This document shows, in pieces, positions 55,871 to 64,000 of a DNA stretch of 64,000 nucleotides; position 1 is the stretch's first letter, and every line of letters begins with the position of its first letter. The translations under genes and the position numbers were made by a program. The stretch lies in assembly GCA_030435675.1 (NCBI GenBank), contig CM059621.1, positions 7,750,001-7,814,000 on the forward strand. Reading direction: 5' to 3'. This stretch comes from Steinernema hermaphroditum. Lineage: Eukaryota; Nematoda; Chromadorea; Rhabditida; Steinernematidae. Below the pieces are notes generated by a model. That model was not told the DNA's origin and searched no databases. It saw nothing but the letters and a program-made list of their open reading frames with translations.

Positions 55871-56875
55871 TCAGAGCTCGTCGCGTTTGATGAGTTTGTG
55901 AAGCTCGATGTCGAAATACAAAGTAGCCTTGCCGGGAATGCTGGGGGCGCGACCGTCGTCACCGTATCCGAGGTCGGAAGGGATGGTCACCTTGCGGCGC
56001 TCTCCCTCGCACATGCCGGTCATAGCGCGGTCCATACCCTCGATGACCTGGCGAGCGCCGAGCTTGAAGATGAAGGGCGCGTTGCGGGAGAAGCTGGAAT
56101 CGACGAAGGTGCCGTCCTCGAGGTGCAGGGTGTAGTGTTGGTGGATGGTGTCGCCAGCGGCGGACTTGCGGCACTTGTCCTCGTCGATCTTGTGGGTCAC
56201 TTCGATCTTGAGGCCGTCCTCGTCCTCCCACTTGGCTCCCGGCACGGGGCGGAAGAGGTCCACGAGCTGAACGGTGTAGTACAGGTTGGCATCGTCATCG
56301 AGCTGGTTGCGCTTGAGTCCCTCGGCGTTGAAGCCGAGTGCCGGTGGGATGACCACCTTCCGCTTCTCGCCGATGCACATGCCTGTCATGGCGCGGTCCA
56401 TGCCGGGGATCACCTGGGCCTTTCCCAGAGTGAACGTGTACCTGAAAGCAGGGAAACGTCTTCTTCTTGTGATACAGAGAAATGGGGGCTTGAACACATC
56501 GAGCTTTTGTCCTGAACGAAACTCTTTTACTTTTTTTTAGAGCCCGAGGTCACCCATAAATACATGACATCTCTTTCTAAATAGTTTTCCTTCCAAAACC
56601 GCTGAAGCACTTAGAGGACAAAAGAGTTCTGTCACTTACGGTTTCTTCCCGAAGTTCGATCCAACCTCCTTTCCGTCCTTGTCGGTCAGCTTGTAGAACT
56701 GGTCGACAACGTCGCCGGCCTGGCTCTTGATCTTGCACTTCTCGGCCTTGATGGGCCGGATGATCTTCACCTCGAGCCCGTCATCGTCCTTCCAGCGCAG
56801 CTTCGGCTCCTCGGCCTCCTCGGCGAAGACGGCGACGGCGAAGAGCGCCAAGAACAGGAGCGTCTTCGTGGACAT
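55871..56875 (-). CDS. ER-resident FKBP-type prolyl isomerase with two FKBP domains
   Basis: Peptidyl-prolyl cis-trans isomerase that helps secreted proteins fold in the endoplasmic reticulum. Exons 56875-56640 and 56441-55871 give 268 residues. A signal peptide (TLLFLALFAVAVFAEEAEE) is followed by two FKBP repeats, each with its own ...DDGLEVKI / EDGLKIEV start and the conserved VIPGMDRAMTGMCIGEKRKV / VIEGMDRAMTGMCEGERRKV loop. The second repeat ends YFDIELHKLI. The C terminus is KRDEL, an ER-retrieval signal of the KDEL type. The first FKBP repeat is the more divergent. A start at 56905 in the same frame would put ten polar residues before the signal peptide, so 56875 is preferred. It resembles the C. 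elegans secreted fkb-3/4/5 group. Confidence 0.93.
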
Positions 56876-58729
56876 CTCTGAAAGAGGTAGCGTGGAACTG
56901 GGCACTCTTAAGAAAAGGGAATAAGGCGAGATCCACGTGTAAACCCGTTTTCCGTACGCGTCAGTGGAACATCACAGAAGATGGGAAGTGCCCACCGGCG
57001 ACGTGGCCTAAATGATCGGCGCAGAAGACTGTGGTGGGCAGTGCTGTGGGCAGAGCACTCGGGGGGATGAGAGGGTGAAGGGGAGGAAGGAATCGGCGAG
57101 AAAGGTCACTTGTGCCGAGCCTGCGCTGGCGCCGATCGCGCCTGACCCGAAAGATCTCCGATCGGACGGCAATCGCCCGAAGAATAAACACATCTGGCGA
57201 TCACATCGAGTGCGTTAATCTCCTTCGAGATGGCTCAACTGCTTCGAAAGCTCTAGGCGTTGACTCCAACGAAGCCCTCCCCCTTGGGCTCTGCAGGCAA
57301 GTAGAAGGGGTAAGGGTCTATATCTGTTTCTGGTCGTTCCACGACAAATGAAATTAATCTAGAGATTTGACGAAATTTCCCGATCAATACACACCCATGC
57401 GATCTTCTTAGATTTTAACGGTAACTGCGGGTTCGGTCACTGTTGCTCAGATCAACTAAAAGCACCACTCATCTCACTCTCGTTCACGCACTATCGGAAT
57501 TACACCAGTGATCGAAACTCGACGATTAGTTTTGAGTTCTATTCTTATAACTCATCACAAAGCTCGAAGTTCCATCCTTAGAGATATGGACACCCTAGAG
57601 AGTTTCTTGGGTTACAGGAATCCGAACAATACCTTCTGGGAAGGGCCGATAGGCCCTTTGTCCTAGAGTTTTAGGATCGAACATGAAATGGTTCGCACAA
57701 TCCAATGGATCCAATGAATTCCTGATGATTCTATTCAGGTCTGTGTGAAGTGCCAAGTGCTCAGTTCCACTTTGGGTTCTTGAAAGTCGGCACTCTCCTC
57801 AAGAGTCTCCTCCAAACTGCGTGTTTATAAACGATAGAGCTGCACAAGACGTTGTTTACTCTGTGCCATAATCTCTTCGCGAGCAGAAAATTTGTGGCCG
57901 TTCTGTCGGCTTTCCAGATCCCGAAGAACAAAACATCTTCGTCGGAATTGGAAGGTCGCGTAACAACTGCAAACCGGTTCCTCGCGTCATCCGAACTACG
58001 GTCATAAAACAAAAAGGCCAATTGAGGAGTTTGAAGAGGATAGTACCAATTAGTCGTTAAGGCACCCAGTTAAATACGAGTTCCACAAGACCATTTCTGA
58101 GCATTCGCTCCAAATTTGAAATATTACTGTAGTTCTACTTTACGTTCTATTACTCTATGGGCATATACTGTAGTTTAGCCTACTTTGACAACTCGTTCTT
58201 CGAAATGCGCTGATCCGTGGGTACTTTTGTGAAATTCAGTCCTGAACCGCCAAACACACCATATTCATCATCCTTTGCACATCCCGTGCACCTCGAAAGT
58301 GACCACTCTCCCTCAGGGTTTCCCAGAAAAATCAACTAGTTGCATTAGAGCCGAAAACTCGTTCCTACAATCGCCCTTTGCCTCTGAACTGGTTGACCGC
58401 CATTGTTTTGTGGATTCTGAAAGTGGCCGACCGCTCCGTCCCCTAACACTCCTCCAAATGGGCTTTTGCAGACGTCTCGAAGAGATCTTGTCTGTCGCGT
58501 TGTCTACTTCTTGTCTACAAGCGAACGACGTCGAGAGTTCATGCAGCTTGCGTGTTGTTTCATCTTTGGCTGAAATTTCGAATCACCGTTATGCCACCGA
58601 CGCCGTTCTAGTGTAGCCTATCTTATCTCCGGACGAGCGCGCGCGAGCGAGGGAGGCCGATATCAGCGAGTGAAGGGGCGAGCACTCACGCCGTTTCTCC
58701 AGTCGTTCCTTCCACGCTCCGAAGCCGAA
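56876..58729. other. Divergent promoter region of the FKBP gene and the two-helix protein gene
   Basis: This 1.85-kb stretch has no supportable gene. A minus-strand frame of 86 codons (57761-58021) and a plus-strand frame of 113 codons (58275-58616) have no motif and no biased codon use. A CACGTG element lies close upstream of the FKBP gene, and the stretch 58630-58700 is rich in CG steps just before the next gene. Confidence 0.45.
56934..56939. promoter_or_regulatory. CACGTG element upstream of the ER FKBP gene
   Basis: CCACGTGT lies about 60 bases upstream of the FKBP start codon. Its ACGT core fits E-box factors and the XBP-1 type of unfolded-protein-response element, which would suit an ER chaperone gene. 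This is inference from a six-base match. Confidence 0.25.
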
Positions 58730-59442
58730 ATGGGATTCCACTCCTCCTCTCCGCCTTCTGCTGCCTGGTCGCTTGTGCTGCTCGCCGTCGTTTCTCTGGC
58801 CACCATTCTTCCCTCTTTCTGGATTCTCAGTAAGTTTTTAGTGTTTTTTCTAAGCTGCTATCAGAATTTATGCTTCATTTCGATTGTATTTGCTTCATGA
58901 TTTTTCCAATCTGCTTGGCGTTGAATTAAATCATCATTCAAACTGAATGATGTCTTTTGAACAAGCGTTTTAAGCACTAAAACACATGTTCAATCCATAA
59001 CCACAAATGTCAGGGTGATTCTTATCACTGTACTCTAGTTTAGCTCGTCATATTTCTGATCATCTGAACGTTCCTTGCATTGGAGTCCACCAAGTGCACT
59101 CTGTTCTGATCATTCGACTGTCATCCACGAATATAGCATTTTGTTTCAGGCTATTTCCATCCGTTCGTGATACGTATACCCGGAGATGATGCGTTCGCGG
59201 TGCTCATCTACATTGCCCGGCTGCCGTTTGTGATCATCGGAGCCATCGCCATCGTCACCATCTATGTGGATCTGGTGACTCCGGCCGTGATTGGCGCGTG
59301 GGCCATAGCACTCAGAAGATACGCCGAAGCGGTTTACGGCGAACCAGAGGACAAGGACGTCTCAAATTCTGCTGGATACAAGTCATTCCTCGATGTTTCG
59401 CGAGACTCCTGCGCGAGTCCGGCTCCTGCTGGTGCTGCTTGA
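58730..59442 (+). CDS. Small protein with two or three membrane segments
   Basis: I do not recognise the family. Exons 58730-58829 and 59150-59442 (intron 320 bases) give 130 residues. A hydrophobic helix near the N terminus (WSLVLLAVVSLATILPSFWIL) is followed by a short polar loop and a second long hydrophobic region (FVIIGAIAIVTIYVDLVTPAVI is its core, of which about 20 residues span the membrane). The C-terminal tail is soluble and rich in Ala and Ser. There is no cleavage-site-like motif after the first helix, so it is more likely an anchor. AATAAA follows the stop codon by 42 bases. It is conserved-looking by codon use but its role is unknown. Confidence 0.68.
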
Positions 59443-61150
59443 AGAGCGGTGAACATATTATGTGCCTGTAAATTCGCAAATGCTAATAAACTGGAAATGC
59501 CGATAACTCGGGTAATAGGACGGGATGATTCACACGACTGGCTTGAAGTGACGCACCGACGATCGGGAATGTGGAAACGCGGCGATAGAGAGAAAACAAC
59601 TTTCCGCTATCGATCTTTTTCAGGACAACACAACGGAAAGACGGAGACGTCTGTTGTCTGCAAGGTTCCTTGTCTGCCGTCTGACCAAACGAGGCTCTGA
59701 TTGGGTTTTATTTATCTCTTTTTGCCGAATCCGAGGTTGGTCCATTTCTTTTCCTTCTTCTTCTCTTCGTTTGATTTTCGGATGCAATTCTCGCCTGCAA
59801 CGTATGATTCATTCGTGTAGGAGGTTTCCTTTGCACTAATCGGCCTTGAAACGGAGACCGCTCTCTTCAATGCTACTTCCTTCTCTATTCCACATACATT
59901 AATCCCCTCAGTATCGTCATGTTCGCTCTGTTTAGTCGCCCACTTCCTTCCCGCATCTAGTGACTTTTATTTAATACTTGTTGTAATAACTGTTGTGGGA
60001 GAGTTACGCATTTAATGATGAATGTCGCCAGATTGCTGGTGTAAACTGTGGCAGCTGGCCGCCGACGTACCCGATATACGGTACGTGGTTGAAAAATGAT
60101 CGTCTCAATTTCTTGGGTACACACATTCATTTTTATCGTTTTTTTTGCCATGCCTTTGACACGCATTTTCATTTTCCCTGTGGTGCGCCTGCATGGGCGT
60201 TTCGTAGATCCTCGCCTTGTATCTGCTATGTTTGGAAAGTATGTTTAAATGGAGTTTCTTTCTATTTGATCGTTGATGTTGGCACAGCTGGCCGGAGGGT
60301 GCTCCCAGCCACTTGCCAAGGCACACGATGACAAAGTGCACTTGAAAAAGCAAACCGTTATCGGAGTCATCCGAAAACAGACACATTCGTCGGCGATGAG
60401 AATCCATCGCTCCAATGCTGACGTCAGCTTTCGTGTTCAGCATCCGGCGCTTCTTTTGGCATTTCGGTCAGAACAGTTTCCTTCGCGCCACCAGAGAACT
60501 CCGGCGATCACGCCATTGTTCTGGCGGCGCAAAGGTAGAGTGTCCTTTGCCCTGCCGCCGAACTGCTAAGACGCCCATGCCACGTACACGATGACTTACA
60601 GTGATAAAACGAGACCGCACATTACTTGCGGTTCGTGTGCTCTGTTCGTTTCGGCCGTGGTGTTGACCCGACTGATCGGCGTAGTGTAGCCCGTCTGCTC
60701 GTTCTTTCGTGTTCGATGGCTAACCTTTGCGCGGAACTTCTCGATCTTCGCGCGCTTTCCTAAAATGACATCTTGTTTACGTGACAGGTTGTTTGTTTAA
60801 ATGGAGGGAGCGCAGATTGTCGAACGCGCCCTATAAACAGTCCTAAGGACTCTTCGTGATTCACCTTCTCTTCTTGTTTGCACTTCCTTCTCGTTCGTTC
60901 CCTGTTTTGATCTGCGATAAGTTACAGTTGTTTTTGTAATAATTTTGATAGCTGTTCGCTGTTTTTGCCGTGTTTTCGCGATTCCCCAGAACCAATATTG
61001 TGGGCAAGTGTGTCCCTTTTCACTGTTCCTTGATATGAATGCGCTTCTTGTTCCCTTCCGTAGACTTAGCATCGGATTCTCAGGTTCCGCATGGCTTGTG
61101 CGTGCACGAATACGGTGTTTATATATTATCTTTCAGAATCTGGGCATACC
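59443..61150. other. Intergenic, upstream of choline-phosphate cytidylyltransferase
   Basis: This 1.7-kb region has no supportable protein or RNA gene. The part from 60580 to 60830 is rich in CG steps and is a plausible promoter for the downstream gene. A CTTTCAG acceptor ends at 61136, 14 bases before its start codon, so the upstream part may be an outron or a 5' UTR intron. Confidence 0.45.
59485..59490 (+). terminator. Polyadenylation signal of the two-helix protein gene
   Basis: AATAAA 42 bases after the stop codon at 59442. Confidence 0.55.
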
Positions 61151-62395
<1,245 letters not shown>

Positions 62396-62414
62396 ACGAC
62401 ACGTTGTGCGAAAC

Positions 62415-62420
62415 AATAAA
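62415..62420 (+). terminator. pcyt-1: Polyadenylation signal of pcyt-1
   Basis: AATAAA 19 bases after the stop codon at 62393-62395, which also supports the last-exon model. Confidence 0.55.
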
Positions 62421-62511
62421 GATCTTCGCGGGTAGGAAATTTCTATGCAATTCACTAGCAGTGTACGTATGCCAAACTACGCACTATGTCCTCGAAAGTC
62501 GCCTATTATTA

Positions 62512-62517
62512 TTTATT
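62512..62517 (-). terminator. PTPMT1: Polyadenylation signal of the PTPMT1 gene
   Basis: AATAAA on the minus strand, about 92 bases beyond the stop codon at 62609. The gene is convergent with pcyt-1. Confidence 0.4.
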
Positions 62518-62608
62518 TATGCCCTGTTACCAATATAATTGTTTTGCTCTATACTCGCAAATAAATTTGTCAAACAAAACGGTGCAACAAAGAAGAAGAA
62601 GACACAAT

Positions 62609-63277
62609 CTAAATGGTGAGTTTCGAGTTCTCACGTTTCACTCCATCAAGGAAGCGACGGTATTCGTTGACAGTGCGCCAGTGAGCCGATCGTAGGAGAA
62701 CTTGCGGGCGCTTCGATTTCAGATGTTCGAACGCCACATTCGGATTCCAGTCGTTCCGCTTCATCAGATAGCTAACGGCCACAGTAGCGCTTCGAGTTCT
62801 CCCGGCTTTGCAGTGCACGTACACGGATTTTCCTTCAGAAGCGATCTGCTCGATGAACTGCACAGCGGAGTCGATGTTCTGTCTTGAAGTGGTCCCTAAA
62901 ACGCACGTGTGAACTACTGGGTATTTCTCGGCAAAACACACCTGTGAAGTCCTCCATCGGAATAGCATGGAACTTGAACTTCTCCTTTTCCCATGCTTCT
63001 TTTGTCATCGACGTTGGTAGCGCCTTCGTCTCGAACTCTTCCGTGCAACATACGATGCCGCCCACGTTTTCATCCTGCAAAAGTCACATCAAACCTATAT
63101 AGTACAGAAGGGGAAACAACTGCATACACGAAGTTCAGAAATCATCGACTTGAATGGCAGCGCGCCAATTACCATCGCGTCGTCAACACGGTTGTACCAT
63201 GCCCATGTTTTTGGCTGCAGACGGCTGCGCAGAAGATTATACCCAAGCGTAGGATAAAATATCAAGGTACCGAACAT
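62609..63277 (-). CDS. PTPMT1: Mitochondrial phosphatidylglycerophosphatase PTPMT1
   Basis: Dual-specificity-type phosphatase of the mitochondrial inner membrane that dephosphorylates phosphatidylglycerol phosphate on the way to cardiolipin. Exons in coding order: 63277-63128, 63074-62942, 62895-62609; 189 residues, normal size. The active-site loop is VYVHCKAGRTRSATVAVSYL (CX5R with Cys and Arg intact). Other family features are FYPTLGYNLLRSR at the N terminus, AMVIGALPFKSM and MEDFTG with the general-acid Asp. The exon 1 donor (GTATGC) keeps the frame as ISELR-DENVGG. The frame is open for 25 codons upstream of the chosen Met, so the start is not certain. The neighbouring pcyt-1 is also a phospholipid-synthesis gene. 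Confidence 0.94.
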
Positions 63278-64000
63278 TTTTTCGCTGGTTGAGAGATCTG
63301 GAACAGAGGAATAGTGCATTAGAAAGAGGGGCGATAAGCGCGAAGAGAGCACGTCCCAGCTGGCTTCAGAAATGTTTCCATTTCATCCAAGAGATGATCC
63401 GTTGCGAGCGGATGAAGAAGGAACATCTCTGATGCGATGAGAGATGTCGTTGAAATTAAGATGCGCCAGCATTCTGCACGCGAATGAAGTCTGTCTGAGA
63501 CACGGGTGGGCACGGCGTTGTCGGATAGTGGTCCCGCAACGAAATCCCTGAATTCGCAATGTACCGCGACGGTCGCGTGAGAGTGTAAAATACGGTGGAT
63601 TTGTGGGCAGTTTACAGTAAAAATGGCCAGTTTACCCCTTTTTTCTCGGCTGGGGTTGGCATAAAGGGGTCTACCCGACAGTACGTGGCTTGATAAACGA
63701 TCATATTGCAAAACATAAGGCAAATTGACGATTTTTCCACAAAAGTCAACCTCTTAGGCGAAATCCGCCAATGAAACATAGTAATTTCGATGTACTGCTG
63801 CATAGAGCTAAGCAAGCTCTATTGATTAGACCCTACTTTACTCCCCCCAGCCAAGGAAAATGAGGTAAACTGGCCAATTTTGCAATTCTACCGTATGTTC
63901 CTGCCATTGAGGGATATCGTTGCGGGACCACATTTACTTATTTTCAGTTTTTGTCCAATTTCTGTAATGACCATCACGTCTTTTCTCTGCAGCATCTTCT
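63278..64000. other. Upstream region of PTPMT1, with a MITE-like element
   Basis: From 63278 to 63527 I see nothing beyond the probable PTPMT1 promoter. From 63528 to 63931 the sequence is an inverted-repeat element. The last 70 bases contain no feature. Confidence 0.5.
63528..63931. repeat. MITE-like element with terminal inverted repeats
   Basis: The ends are inverted copies: GTGGTCCCGCAACGAAATCC from 63528 matches the reverse complement of the sequence ending at 63931 with two differences in the first 25 bases. A second inverted block lies further in (GGCCAGTTTACCCC near 63625 and its inverse near 63875, then a G-rich block CGGCTGGGG/CCCCCCAGCC). The inner 120 bases have no coding capacity. 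No clear target-site duplication is seen. Confidence 0.75.

Noticed and set aside
55835..56515. 226-codon + strand frame opposite the FKBP gene
   Set aside because: Antisense shadow; the minus strand encodes unmistakable FKBP domains.
57761..58021. 86-codon minus-strand frame
   Set aside because: No motif, no splice context and no codon bias; treated as chance.
61091..61150. Upstream ATG for the cytidylyltransferase
   Set aside because: It precedes a CTTTCAG acceptor at 61136 and so would lie in an intron or outron.

Overview
The window is nuclear DNA of a nematode. The evidence is a set of short GT-AG introns (mostly 40-50 bases) with TTTCAG acceptors, many start codons lying 1-30 bases after a consensus splice acceptor (as in spliced-leader trans-splicing), three chemoreceptor genes of the nematode Sra superfamily, and a Crumbs gene. 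No bacterial, viral, CRISPR, rRNA or intact tRNA features were seen. Gene models were built by reading exons by hand; each multi-exon model below gives a total coding length divisible by three.

1-16,000: an accessory region with three divergent seven-transmembrane chemoreceptors (876-2326, 7878-10597, 14662-16033), all on the + strand and sharing five intron positions and phases, separated by 4-5.5 kb of repeat-rich DNA. That DNA holds a 1.9-kb inverted-repeat structure around the first exon of the second receptor and two candidate genes for short basic proteins. 16,034-22,264: a long gene-free stretch with homeodomain- and forkhead-type sites, probably regulatory. 22,265-28,805: a 17-exon Crumbs gene (EGF and laminin-G repeats, transmembrane segment, C-terminal ERLI) read to its last 45-base exon.

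28,974-36,254, minus strand: an ankyrin/SOCS-box protein, a divergent GSK3-like kinase, a doubtful short gene and a degenerate gamma-butyrobetaine-hydroxylase-like protein. Two large palindromes lie here, one inside a kinase intron and one built from inverted tRNA-derived SINE-like copies.

36,804-49,475, plus strand: six closely spaced genes in one direction (MRTO4, a small membrane protein, raptor/DAF-15, ELP3, ERAL1, a Cys-rich protein of unknown function). Each has a splice acceptor next to its start codon, which suggests an operon of growth and translation genes (ribosome assembly, TOR signalling, tRNA modification, mitoribosome assembly). 50,245-63,277: SRRT/ARS2 (-), an RRM/RS-domain protein (+), an ER FKBP (-), a small two-membrane-segment protein (+), choline-phosphate cytidylyltransferase (+) and PTPMT1 (-), the last two both acting in phospholipid synthesis. 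The window ends in a MITE-like inverted repeat.
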